DNA of 64,000 nucleotides from Pedobacter steynii (GTDB lineage: Bacteria; Bacteroidota; Bacteroidia; Sphingobacteriales; Sphingobacteriaceae): NCBI RefSeq assembly GCF_001721645.1, contig NZ_CP017141.1, positions 1,116,001 to 1,180,000 on the forward strand, in the 5' to 3' direction. Under the pieces are notes generated by a model. It saw nothing but the letters and a program-made list of their open reading frames with translations. It searched no databases and had not been told where the DNA came from. Both the position numbers and the translations under genes were made by a program. Shown here one piece after another: positions 10,942 through 22,885 of the stretch (the first letter of the stretch is position 1; every line of letters begins with the position of its first letter).

Positions 10942-11139
10942 ATTAAAATAATCTATTTAATAAACTTAATAAATTATTTTAAAATGTTTCAATTTTTATT
11001 AAATAAATTCAATTAAATGCACTTATAAACAAAATAACGTTCATAAGTTGGCAGAGTTAAAATATTTATTAAGACAAGAAAATCAGCTGTTATTTAATTT
11101 GTTGATCTTTGAGTACCCATCAGCACCCAAAAATGATTT
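10942..11139. other. AT-rich control region upstream of the ROK gene, with repeated 8-mers
   Basis: About 200 bp without a gene, very rich in A and T. The 8-mer TTAATAAA occurs at 10957-10964 and 10966-10973 (9-bp period) and again inverted at 10995-11002. Candidate operator sites for the adjacent ROK regulator. No clear TAnnTTTG element was found. Confidence 0.4.
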
Positions 11140-11185
11140 ATCACAAAAAAAGCCCGGATAATGATATCCGGGCTTTTTTTGTGAT
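11140..11185 (-). terminator. Strong terminator after the desaturase gene
   Basis: A perfect 21-bp inverted repeat (11140-11160 with 11165-11185) around a 4-nt loop has a GC core flanked by seven A/T pairs. It lies 17 bp beyond the stop codon of the minus-strand gene. The run of T within the stem after the GC core makes it a typical rho-independent terminator. Confidence 0.9.
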
Positions 11186-11201
11186 ATGGACTTGATTTCT
11201 A

Positions 11202-12182
11202 TTAAGCGTGTATCCAGCTAAATTTATAGTCCATTGTAGGATTTTTCATTCTTTCCGCCACGCGTAGCAATCTGTTTGGAAGAGCCATGATATAATCACG
11301 GGCTTTTTCACCAGCATCGTTTAAATCACGCATGCTCTCCAGTTTCCACTCTTCAATCAGCTGTTGCATAATTTCCACGTAGTCCACTGCAGTATATACT
11401 CCTAAACGCTGCGCAGCATCTGTAAAATGACCAAAGGTCTGGCCAATTTTAAGGCCCATTTCACGTAAGAAATGTGCAGGCATTACAATCTTCTTGCGCA
11501 TCATATCTTCAAAAGCAACCATTGCTTCATTAGGATCCACTTCAAAGATTTTCGCCATAAAGTCTTTATATGCTTTCGCATGACGAGCCTCGTCAGAAGC
11601 AATCACACCACACATTTTAGACAGCAAGGCATCTCCGTCTTTTTTCGCCATTGAGGCTACTCTTCTGTGAGAGATATTGGTAGCTAACTCCTGAAAGCTG
11701 GTATATACAAAGTTTCTATATGGATCATGTCCTGTACCGATATCAAAACCATCAGCAATTAAATATTGGGTAGAGATTTCCATCTGGCGCATATCTACAC
11801 GCCCTGACAGATAAAGATATTTATTTAATAAGTCTCCGTGTCTGTTCTCTTCTGCAGTCCAATGACGTACCCATTTCATCCAGCCACCTTGTTCGTTTTT
11901 TGAGATATCATCAACCATTGTTAACCATGATTCATAAGTAGGCAGCGCCTCTTCTGTAATGGTATCTCCGATTAATACAGCGACAAGGTCATAAGATAAC
12001 CCATCTGCATTCTCACGCAATAGTTTTATATCCTGGAAAAATGTTTCACTGGTTGAATCAGGCAAGAAATCAGATGGCTGCCAATTAGTGTCAATCGGTT
12101 TCAAGTAGGTGTCCATTACATCCAGCATATAGCTTTCAATGTGCAGCATCACTTCCCTTCTTTTTTCTGCGAAAAAACTCAT
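11202..12182 (-). CDS. Acyl-ACP desaturase, soluble di-iron type
   Basis: This soluble ferritin-like enzyme introduces a double bond into acyl chains carried on acyl carrier protein (stearoyl-ACP delta-9 desaturase family), using O2 and ferredoxin. The two iron-binding helices are visible as EENRH at 111-115 and DEARH at 197-201, with the expected extra Glu165 in SFQEL. Its 326 residues match bacterial members. It stands alone between its own promoter element and terminator. Exact chain length and double-bond position cannot be read from the sequence. Confidence 0.9.
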   Translation of the reverse strand: MSFFAEKRREVMLHIESYMLDVMDTYLKPIDTNWQPSDFLPDSTSETFFQDIKLLRENADGLSYDLVAVLIGDTITEEALPTYESWLTMVDDISKNEQGGWMKWVRHWTAEENRHGDLLNKYLYLSGRVDMRQMEISTQYLIADGFDIGTGHDPYRNFVYTSFQELATNISHRRVASMAKKDGDALLSKMCGVIASDEARHAKAYKDFMAKIFEVDPNEAMVAFEDMMRKKIVMPAHFLREMGLKIGQTFGHFTDAAQRLGVYTAVDYVEIMQQLIEEWKLESMRDLNDAGEKARDYIMALPNRLLRVAERMKNPTMDYKFSWIHA

Positions 12183-12207
12183 TGTTTTTTATGTTTTAAA
12201 TTAGTTC

Positions 12208-12215
12208 CAAAGATA
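12208..12215 (-). promoter_or_regulatory. -7 promoter element of the desaturase gene
   Basis: TATCTTTG on the minus strand is a full match to TAnnTTTG, 25 bp before the start codon. No clear TTTG was seen at the -33 position. Confidence 0.55.
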
Positions 12216-12390
12216 ACCAAAAATTGCATATTTTATCGTTTCACCATTATTTTATTCGCAATTAAGGGCCTTATAAAGGAGTTTCCCCGACATAATATTT
12301 GGCACCATCTACTAACAACATCAGATGAAAGAATAAGTTTTAAATAAGACATCCTGTTCAGCAAATCAGGAAAAAAAACCTTTAAACAAG

Positions 12391-12417
12391 AAAAGCCTGT
12401 AGTATTACTACAGGCTT
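12391..12417 (-). terminator. Terminator of the rRNA operon
   Basis: A stem of 10 to 12 bp (12393-12404 with 12406-12417, tip opened to a small loop) lies just after the 5S gene on the minus strand and is followed by T-rich sequence. Its position at the end of the rRNA operon supports the call. Confidence 0.7.
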
Positions 12418-12426
12418 ACTTTAAGA

Positions 12427-12537
12427 TTTGGCACCGACCTACTCTCCCACGTGTTACCGCAGTACCATCGGCTCTGGTGGGCTTGACTTCTCTGTTCGGA
12501 ATGGGAAGAGGTAGACACCACCGATATAGGCACCTAA
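12427..12537 (-). rRNA. rrf: 5S ribosomal RNA
   Basis: On the minus strand the sequence begins GGTGCCTATATCGGTGG and ends GGTCGGTGCC, so the terminal helix can form. The conserved CCCATTCCGAACAGAGAAG segment lies between. About 110 nt long; ends are approximate. It is the last gene of the rRNA operon. Confidence 0.92.
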
Positions 12538-12598
12538 ATATTTTTATTGTCTGATCTTTTATCAGTGTATCTGCTATTGCAGCTCACCATCAAACAGT

Positions 12599-12641
12599 GA
12601 CATATTATTGAAAGAAGTTAAGTTAGGAAGAACAAACAACA
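12599..12641 (-). repeat. Downstream arm of the 23S processing stalk
   Basis: This stretch is largely complementary to 15635-15673 on the other side of the 23S gene, with small bulges. In the primary transcript the two arms would pair and present a double-stranded site for RNase III. Confidence 0.7.
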
Positions 12642-12655
12642 GTTTATTGCTCTTG

Positions 12656-15527
<2,872 letters not shown>

Positions 15528-15634
15528 TCTCTCCATAGCCTTTTGCGCCTATGGAAATGCTTTTTTTGATTTGTTGTTATCTCTACGGACTGAATAATTG
15601 CTTATTCCTTCCTTCAAGCTAACAACGTCTCTAT

Positions 15635-15673
15635 TGTTGTTTGCTCTTCTTTTTTAACTTCTTCCAATATGTC
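15635..15673 (-). repeat. Upstream arm of the 23S processing stalk
   Basis: Complementary to 12599-12641 over most of its length, in particular the TTAACTTCTT and TGTTGTTTG blocks. It lies between tRNA-Ala and the 23S gene, as expected of a 23S processing stem. Confidence 0.7.
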
Positions 15674-15743
15674 AAAGAACTTTACTTCCCCTGATCACAA
15701 TCCGTAATCATATTTCTCGGCCTTTTGTATTAAGCCTGGGTAA

Positions 15744-15820
15744 TGGTGGAGAATAACGGAGTCGAACCGTTGACCTCCTGCGTGCAAGGCAGGCGCTCTA
15801 GCCAGCTGAGCTAATCCCCC
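15744..15820 (-). tRNA. tRNA-Ala (UGC)
   Basis: The minus strand folds as a cloverleaf starting GGGGGATTAGCTCAGC, with anticodon TGC (plus-strand 15784-15786) in the loop CTTGCAC and T-loop TTCGACT. A 3' CCA is encoded (15744-15746). Located in the 16S-23S spacer. Confidence 0.97.
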
Positions 15821-15834
15821 TTAGAATATATCTG

Positions 15835-15909
15835 TAGTCCCGAGCAGATTTGAACTGCTGACCCCTACATTATCAGTGTAGTGCTCTAACCAAACTGAGC
15901 TACGGGACT
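15835..15909 (-). tRNA. tRNA-Ile (GAU)
   Basis: The minus strand starts AGTCCCGTAGCTCAG and pairs with CGGGACT at the 3' end. The anticodon loop is CTGATAA with anticodon GAT, and the T-loop is TTCAAAT. No CCA is encoded. Located between 16S and tRNA-Ala, the classic spacer order. Confidence 0.97.
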
Positions 15910-15981
15910 ATTTGTCTTTACTGCAGTATGAGAACACTAAGTGATGTTTCATCCTATGGGTTTTTCTTTTTGAGATTTTTT

Positions 15982-16008
15982 TGTCATTTATATCATTTAC
16001 GTAGCGAG
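15982..16008 (-). repeat. Downstream arm of the 16S processing stalk
   Basis: This arm is complementary to 17683-17703 in two blocks of 9 and 11 bp separated by a small internal loop. It lies 16 bp beyond the 16S 3' end. Expected to pair with the leader in the precursor and be cut by RNase III. Confidence 0.75.
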
Positions 16009-16024
16009 TAGTCTGAACTACTCC

Positions 16025-17547
<1,523 letters not shown>

Positions 17548-17682
17548 TAAAATGTGTTGTTTGAACGCTGACCATTCTTAACTTGTTAATAATAGTCTTT
17601 ATTCTTTTTTGTATTGTCTGTCAGATTCTGACTTGAAAAAATAGCTTTGGTTTTCATGTACTTTGAAACGGTACTATCTTAC

Positions 17683-17703
17683 CTCGCTACGCTATAAATG
17701 ACA
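17683..17703 (-). repeat. Upstream arm of the 16S processing stalk
   Basis: It lies in the rRNA leader about 135 nt before mature 16S and pairs with 15982-16008 (9-bp and 11-bp blocks). Together with its partner it brackets the 16S gene. Confidence 0.75.
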
Positions 17704-17880
17704 TCTCTTTAATGAACTTTTCGAATCTCCTCGCGGTTCTTCTTTTATGTGGCAATCTTCTTTTCTCTGTTTCTTCCGGGTCTTAATGTTCCTGGTGTCA
17801 GTTTCGAAATTCCAATCGTTTCAGTCTTTTTGTTTTTGTTACTAAACTCCGTTTGGTAACCCCCGTTTTTGTTGGGACTG

Positions 17881-17910
17881 CAAAGGTAGAAATCTTTTTG
17901 TTATTGTCAA
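17881..17910 (-). promoter_or_regulatory. rRNA operon promoter, proximal (consensus)
   Basis: On the minus strand: TTG (17910-17908), exactly 19 nt, then TACCTTTG (17888-17881). This is a perfect match to the Bacteroidota primary-sigma consensus. Initiation would be near 17874, giving a leader of about 330 nt before 16S. Confidence 0.85.
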
Positions 17911-18057
17911 GCTTTTTTTGAAACTTTTTTACTTTGTCTTTCCTGGTTAATAAACCGTCAAAACAACCTCTGACTTATCTCTACTGCAATCTTTCAAATC
18001 CTTCTCTCTTATCAACCTCAATGTTTCTCTTCCTCCGAAGCGGGATGCAAAAGTAGG

Positions 18058-18088
18058 AAATTTTATCCGTTCTCAAAACAATTCATCC
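18058..18088 (-). promoter_or_regulatory. rRNA operon promoter, distal (near-consensus)
   Basis: On the minus strand: TTTTG (18088-18084), 18 nt, then TACTTTTG (18065-18058), a full TAnnTTTG match. It lies about 177 bp upstream of the proximal promoter in the same direction. Confidence 0.75.
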
Positions 18089-18356
18089 ATTATAATTGTA
18101 TCACACCCCTAACTGCATGATTTACAGAAGAAAAAACTTCATCTATACTTAACGTAAAATATACACCAAGGCCGAATTAGCTGAAAACACCAGTCAAATA
18201 CGCTGCGAAAACCCTGTACAATCAACATCGAGGCAAATCCCTTCGCTAAAAAAAGACTGGAGCAAGCCTGATAATCTCGCACATTATTTCAAATAATGAT
18301 CCTCATCATTTATTTTCCTATGCCCAAACCAGAAATTTGATCACTATATACTTGAA

Positions 18357-18710
18357 ATGATTATCTATAAAACTTTCAGTTTTGATGCTGCACATTACCT
18401 GCCCCATGTTCCGGCCGGGCACAAATGTGGCAGAATGCATGGACACACTTACAGTCTTAAAGTATTCATCACCGGAGATCCCGAACCACATTCAGGCTGG
18501 GTTATGGATTATACCGATCTAAAAAACGGAATCAGCCCTCTGATAGAAATACTCGACCACAAGGTACTGAATGACATTCCCGGCCTGGAAAATCCAACAA
18601 GTGAACAATTGAGCATATGGCTATGGAATAAAATCAAACCTGTGTTCCCCGGCTTGAGCAGGATCGAACTAAACGAAACACCAAGCTCAGGAGTGATATA
18701 TGAAGGATAA
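18357..18710 (+). CDS. queD: 6-carboxytetrahydropterin synthase QueD (PTPS family)
   Basis: Zinc enzyme of the 6-pyruvoyl-tetrahydropterin synthase fold. It converts dihydroneopterin triphosphate to 6-carboxytetrahydropterin in queuosine/7-deazaguanine biosynthesis. In 117 residues the zinc histidines are His13, His28 and His30, with catalytic Cys24 in CGRMHGH. A DHKVLND segment supplies the Asp-His pair, and the NETPSSG segment near the end is the pterin-binding region. No other que genes are nearby. The 3' end overlaps the heme A synthase start by 11 bp, suggesting translational coupling. A non-queuosine PTPS role is possible but less likely. Confidence 0.87.
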   Translation: MIIYKTFSFDAAHYLPHVPAGHKCGRMHGHTYSLKVFITGDPEPHSGWVMDYTDLKNGISPLIEILDHKVLNDIPGLENPTSEQLSIWLWNKIKPVFPGLSRIELNETPSSGVIYEG

Positions 18711-19734
18711 CACCAACAGAGCTATAGCCATTTGGTTATATTTCGGCGCATTCAGCATCCTCATACAAATACTGCTTGGTGGAATCACCAGATTAAGCGG
18801 CTCAGGCCTATCTATCACAGAATGGAAACCACTACTTGGTATCCTTCCTCCATTAAATGAAAACGACTGGCAGATGAGCTTTGATAAATACAAACAGATT
18901 GCCCAGTTTCATGTGGTCAATGCACACTTCTCTCTGGAAGATTACAAATCCATCTACTTTTGGGAATGGCTCCATCGGAATTGGGCACGTTTTATCGGCC
19001 TGGCCTTTATCATCCCCTTCCTCTATTTCGTCTTAATGGGGAAAATGGACTTCAAGTTGCGCGGCATGATCTTTATCCTATTCCTGTTGGGCCTGTTACA
19101 GGCGGTCATAGGCTGGCTCATGGTTCAAAGCGGCCTCAATGACACCGATATCAGCGTAAGTCATATCAGGCTCGCCATACACTTTATAGCAGCTGTAATT
19201 CTATTGTGTTATACGCTGTGGCTTGCCTTCGGCTTAAGTTTGAACCACATCAAGATGAGGCATCGGCTGAGGTTTAGCAAATTAAACATCCTCATACTAA
19301 GTCTTCTTTTTATTCAACTCATTTTTGGAGCATTCATGGCAGGGACCCGCGCAGCACTTGCTGCTCCAACATGGCCCGACATAAACGGCTTTATTGTCCC
19401 TCCGGATTTATACCATCAGCCGCTTACCCTTCAATATTTAACAGAAAATTTATTCGCTATTCAATTTATCCATCGTTTGCTCGCCTATATCATCTGCCTG
19501 TTGATTCCCATCCTTTATTTGAGAAGTGTTTCCTGGAAAATCAGCCCCTTACTTTCCTACGTGCGCCTATTTCCACTGCTCCTGATTGGAATACAGGTGA
19601 TATCCGGGGTCAGTGCATTACTGAAAAGTATAAGCCCCGACTATCTGGCTTTTGCCTTATTTCATCAGTTTACAGGCATCCTTCTGACCGTCTCACTTTT
19701 ATTAATGCTATTCTTAAACCTCAAGAAAAGCTAG
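18700..19734 (+). CDS. ctaA: Heme A synthase, COX15/CtaA family
   Basis: This integral membrane protein (344 residues, about eight transmembrane helices) oxidises the heme O methyl group to make heme A for cytochrome oxidase. Features seen: GGITRLSGSGLSITEWKP after the first helix, a conserved extracytoplasmic FWEWLHRNWAR histidine, a further HIRLAIHF histidine in the middle, and RLLAY and FHQFTGI histidines in the second half. The spelling of the first loop is that of the COX15 (type 2) branch. It overlaps queD by 11 bp in another frame. A terminator shared with tsf follows. Confidence 0.92.
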   Translation: MKDNTNRAIAIWLYFGAFSILIQILLGGITRLSGSGLSITEWKPLLGILPPLNENDWQMSFDKYKQIAQFHVVNAHFSLEDYKSIYFWEWLHRNWARFIGLAFIIPFLYFVLMGKMDFKLRGMIFILFLLGLLQAVIGWLMVQSGLNDTDISVSHIRLAIHFIAAVILLCYTLWLAFGLSLNHIKMRHRLRFSKLNILILSLLFIQLIFGAFMAGTRAALAAPTWPDINGFIVPPDLYHQPLTLQYLTENLFAIQFIHRLLAYIICLLIPILYLRSVSWKISPLLSYVRLFPLLLIGIQVISGVSALLKSISPDYLAFALFHQFTGILLTVSLLLMLFLNLKKS

Positions 19735-19794
19735 ATAAAAGCCATTCATAAAAGATAAAAATAGCAAGAGGGTCAAATTCAACCAGAAAAGCAG

Positions 19795-19840
19795 GCATAA
19801 AAAAAATAGGGTGCCTTTTGGACACCCTATTTTTTTATGC
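19795..19840. terminator. Bidirectional terminator between ctaA and tsf
   Basis: A long near-perfect inverted repeat with a GC-containing core (TAGGGTG/CACCCTA) and flanking A/T runs on both sides, between two convergent genes. Confidence 0.88.
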
Positions 19841-19852
19841 GGTAAAGTAGGA

Positions 19853-20692
19853 CTAAGCTCCTAATTGTACACGTTTGAATGCAGTTACGGTTAAACCTTT
19901 AGCTGTCTCATCTAAGAATTTACGAACATCTTTAGAAGAATCTTTAACAAATTCCTGGTTTAATAAAGTACTGTCTTTGTAGAATTTATTCAATTTACCA
20001 GCAGCAATTTTCTCTACCATTTCTTCAGGTTTACCTTCAGCACGGATTTGTTCTTTAGCAATCTCAGTTTCACGCTCGATAGTAGTTGAATCTACGCCAT
20101 CTTTATCTAAAGCAACAGGGTTCATTGCAGCGATTTGCATAGCTACATCTTTACCTGCTTCTTCAACGCCTTCACCTGCCTGGTTTAAAGCAACCAATAC
20201 ACCTAAACGGTAGTTACCGTGGATGTAAGGAACAACTTTATCACCTGAAACAGTTTCGAATTTAGAGATACCAATTTTTTCACCGATTTTACCAGTATTT
20301 TCGATGATGATATCAGAAATTTTCTGACCATCAATTTCCAAAGATAAAAGCTCTTCTAATGAAGCAGGATTTTTATCGATAGCAAGGTCTGTGAATTTAT
20401 TAGCCAAAGCAACGAAATCAGCATTTTTAGCAACGAAATCCGTTTCGCAGTTTAATTCAACAACAACACCACGTTTACCGTCTGCTGTAGCTTTAGCGAT
20501 AACAACACCTTCATTAGAATCACGATCCTGACGAGAAGCTGCTACTTTAGCACCTTTTTTACGTAAGTAATCAACCGCTGCTTCGAAATCACCGTTAGCT
20601 TCGATTAATGCTTTTTTGCAATCCATCATACCGGCACCGGTTTGTTGGCGTAATTTGTTTACATCTGCTGCAGAAATTTGTACTGTAGACAT
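19853..20692 (-). CDS. tsf: Elongation factor Ts
   Basis: Nucleotide-exchange factor for EF-Tu, 279 residues, cytoplasmic. The N-terminal UBA-like region contains the signature LRQQTGAGMMDCKKALIEANGD, and the TDFVAKN motif of the core domain is present near residue 85. It is the last gene of the rplM-rpsI-rpsB-tsf operon, separated from rpsB by 101 bp that hold an inverted repeat. Confidence 0.97.
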   Translation of the reverse strand: MSTVQISAADVNKLRQQTGAGMMDCKKALIEANGDFEAAVDYLRKKGAKVAASRQDRDSNEGVVIAKATADGKRGVVVELNCETDFVAKNADFVALANKFTDLAIDKNPASLEELLSLEIDGQKISDIIIENTGKIGEKIGISKFETVSGDKVVPYIHGNYRLGVLVALNQAGEGVEEAGKDVAMQIAAMNPVALDKDGVDSTTIERETEIAKEQIRAEGKPEEMVEKIAAGKLNKFYKDSTLLNQEFVKDSSKDVRKFLDETAKGLTVTAFKRVQLGA

Positions 20693-20725
20693 CTTATTTC
20701 TTTTTTTAAGTTTTTATCAAAAAAT

Positions 20726-20784
20726 TATGGGTTGTACAGTGTTTGTTGTAAGTAAAACCTGCAACGCACAACGTACAACCCATA
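20726..20784. repeat. Inverted repeat in the rpsB-tsf spacer
   Basis: A 12-bp perfect inverted repeat (20726-20737 and 20773-20784, core GGGTTGTAC) encloses 35 bp that contain further GTTG/CAAC units. There is no T-run on the minus strand directly after it, so it is not a standard terminator. It may be an RNA hairpin or a dispersed repeat. Confidence 0.6.
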
Positions 20785-20793
20785 TTATGTTAT

Positions 20794-21618
20794 TTAAGCT
20801 TCTTCGCTAGTACCTTCTTCAGTATCAGCATTTACTTTCTTTCTTCTTGCACCAGGAGCAGCAGCTTCAGGAGCATCAGCAGCAGCTTTAGCAGCTACAG
20901 CTTCTTTCTCAGTTTCTTCGTCTTTCTCACGTTTGCGCTCATCTAAACCTTCTTCAATCGCTTTGATGATTACATCAGTGATTAAAGAGATAGATTTAGT
21001 AGCATCATCATTCGCAGGAATTGGGAAATCGATGTTAGAAGGATCAGAGTTAGTATCAACCATTGCAAATGTTGGAATGTTTAATTTCAACGCTTCGCTA
21101 ACAGCAATGTGCTCTTTTTTAACGTCAATTAAAAAGATTGCAGCTGGTAAACGGTTAAGATCCGCGATACCACCTAATAAGCTTTCCAATTTAATACGCT
21201 CACGTTGGATCATTAAACGCTCTTTCTTAGAAAGAATCGAATAAGTACCGTCTTTAGTCATTTTATCGATGTTAGACATCTTTTTGATTGACTTGCGAAC
21301 AGTAGCAAAGTTAGTTAACATACCACCTAACCAACGCTCAGTTACGAAAGGCATGTTTACTTTTTTTGCTTGATCAGCAACGATTTCTTTAGCTTGTTTC
21401 TTAGTAGCTACGAAAAGAATCTTACGACCAGATTTAACGATCTGTTTGATTGCTGAAGCAGCTTCTTCAGTTTTAGTTAAAGTTTTATTTAAATCTATAA
21501 TGTGGATACCATTGCGCTCCATGAAAATGTAAGGCGCCATTTTTGGGTTCCATTTACGGGTAAGGTGACCGAAGTGTACACCTGCATCCAATAAGTCTTG
21601 ATATGTAGTTCTTGCCAT
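20794..21618 (-). CDS. rpsB: 30S ribosomal protein S2
   Basis: Small-subunit protein, 274 residues. The start at 21618 (MARTTYQDLLDAGVHFGH) matches the family N-terminus. A longer frame up to 21714 would run into the rpsI gene, so I discarded it. Family segments include KWNPKMAPYIFMERNGIHIIDL and RWLGGMLTNF. The C-terminus carries an Ala/Glu-rich tail of about 45 residues (EAAAPGARRKK). Located 19 bp after rpsI. Confidence 0.97.
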   Translation of the reverse strand: MARTTYQDLLDAGVHFGHLTRKWNPKMAPYIFMERNGIHIIDLNKTLTKTEEAASAIKQIVKSGRKILFVATKKQAKEIVADQAKKVNMPFVTERWLGGMLTNFATVRKSIKKMSNIDKMTKDGTYSILSKKERLMIQRERIKLESLLGGIADLNRLPAAIFLIDVKKEHIAVSEALKLNIPTFAMVDTNSDPSNIDFPIPANDDATKSISLITDVIIKAIEEGLDERKREKDEETEKEAVAAKAAADAPEAAAPGARRKKVNADTEEGTSEEA

Positions 21619-21637
21619 TGTGTTTGTCTCCTTAAGA

Positions 21638-22024
21638 TTAACGTTTACTGAATTGGAATTTCTTACGTGCTTTCTTACGTCCTGGTTTCTTACGTTCAAC
21701 CATACGCATATCACGGGTCATTAACCCTTTAGCGCGTAATGCTGGTTTTTTCTCAGCATCCAATTCCACAATAGCTTTAGCGATAGCTAAACGAACTGCT
21801 TCTGCCTGACCTTTGATACCACCACCTGCTACATTTACGTTTACATCATACTGACCTGTCAATTCAGAAACTTCGAATGACTGGTTAACGATGTATTGTA
21901 AAGGTAATGTTGGAAAATATACTTTATGGTCTTTACCGTTTACGGTAATTGTGCCGTTGCCTTCTTTTAAATAGATGCGTGCAACAGCAGTTTTTCTTCT
22001 TCCTGAAGTGTTAGTAACTGACAT
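21638..22024 (-). CDS. rpsI: 30S ribosomal protein S9
   Basis: 128 residues. GRRKTAVARIYL at the start, GGGIKGQAEAVRLAIAKA in the middle and the basic tail ending KKARKKFQFSKR (the C-terminal Arg that reaches the P-site tRNA) are all standard. 16 bp downstream of rplM. Confidence 0.98.
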   Translation of the reverse strand: MSVTNTSGRRKTAVARIYLKEGNGTITVNGKDHKVYFPTLPLQYIVNQSFEVSELTGQYDVNVNVAGGGIKGQAEAVRLAIAKAIVELDAEKKPALRAKGLMTRDMRMVERKKPGRKKARKKFQFSKR

Positions 22025-22040
22025 TTCTTTCTTCCTTTAA

Positions 22041-22484
22041 TTAAAGTGTAATGGTTTTTGGTGATTGTGCTGCATGAGGATGTTCTGCACCTGCATAAAC
22101 AAATAGATTGGTGTATAATTTAGCACCAAGTTTTGTTTTAGGTAACATACCACGTACCGCTTTCTCGATAACACGCTTAGGATGTTTCGCCAATAACTCT
22201 TTAGGAGAAATGAAACGCTGACCACCTGGATAACCAGTGTAAGAAATATAGCGTTTATCGCCTAATTTATTTCCTGTCAATTTAACCTTGTCTGCATTAA
22301 TAACAATAACGTTATCACCGCAGTCTACGTGTGGGGTATACTCAGGCTTGTTTTTACCACGGATGATCATAGCGATCTTCGATGACAAGCGCCCCAAAAT
22401 CTCGCCTTGTGCATCAACAACAACCCACTGTTTGTTAACAGTTTTTGCATTGGCAGAGACAGTTTTGTAACTTAACGTATTCAC
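22041..22484 (-). CDS. rplM: 50S ribosomal protein L13
   Basis: 147 residues. WVVVDAQGEILGRLSSKIA, GDNVIVINADKVKLTG and KAVRGMLPKTKLG are typical. First gene of the rplM-rpsI-rpsB-tsf operon, with a consensus promoter 57 bp upstream. Confidence 0.98.
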   Translation of the reverse strand: MNTLSYKTVSANAKTVNKQWVVVDAQGEILGRLSSKIAMIIRGKNKPEYTPHVDCGDNVIVINADKVKLTGNKLGDKRYISYTGYPGGQRFISPKELLAKHPKRVIEKAVRGMLPKTKLGAKLYTNLFVYAGAEHPHAAQSPKTITL

Positions 22485-22540
22485 TTGCTTGTATTTAATT
22501 TGTTAAACAATTATTTATTCACCCTTAAATTTAGGGACTG

Positions 22541-22571
22541 CAAAGATAGATAGAAATATTTAAATGTCAAA
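22541..22571 (-). promoter_or_regulatory. Promoter of the rplM-rpsI-rpsB-tsf operon (consensus)
   Basis: On the minus strand: TTTG (22571-22568), 19 nt, TATCTTTG (22548-22541). This is a perfect TTTG-N19-TAnnTTTG match. The rplM start codon lies 57 bp downstream. Confidence 0.85.
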
Positions 22572-22885
22572 CAGTTGAAGAGATATTATTTGTTTATTTT
22601 AAGGAATTACCAAATTCATTAGAAATCCACCCCCTCATTTAATTATCCGGAGGGGCATTTCAGGCAAACTTTTTTCAGTAAAGAGCACCGCTATATTGAG
22701 CTGCATATGTGCCCGGACTGAGTCCACATTAAGTCCACACTGAGTCCACAGTGAGTCCACGTTTTTGTAAGGAAAACATGGAACACGGATGGAGGGATTA
22801 TGCACTACTCCTGCAGTCAGTCAGAACTCAAAGCGGAGGAGGTCCGAGTCCTCTCCTTTTCAACACAAAACCAGAAATGAAAAAA
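22572..22885. other. Intergenic region with short tandem repeats
   Basis: Just over 300 bp without a supported gene. It contains a CCCCTC/GAGGGG hairpin (22631-22636 with 22650-22655), the AGTCCACA tandem repeat, and a T-arm-like stretch at 22838-22865. Confidence 0.5.
22721..22764. repeat. Four tandem 11-bp units starting AGTCCAC
   Basis: Units at 22721-22731, 22732-22742, 22743-22753 and 22754-22764. The first seven bases are identical in all four and the last three vary. A partial extra copy (GGACTG, partly complementary) precedes them. Confidence 0.75.

Larger units (their letters stand above)
17548..18356. other. rRNA leader and upstream region (no protein gene)
   Basis: About 800 bp between 16S and queD. 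It holds the two rRNA promoters, the 16S stalk arm and T-rich leader sequence. No credible open reading frame was seen. The part from about 18100 to 18356 must hold the queD promoter; TATACTTG directly before its start codon is a weak candidate only. Confidence 0.7.

Noticed and set aside
21619..21714. N-terminal extension of S2
   Set aside because: It would overlap the rpsI coding end, and the family N-terminus starts at MARTTYQ.
22721..22764. CRISPR array
   Set aside because: The units are 11 bp and contiguous with no spacers, and there are no cas genes in the window.
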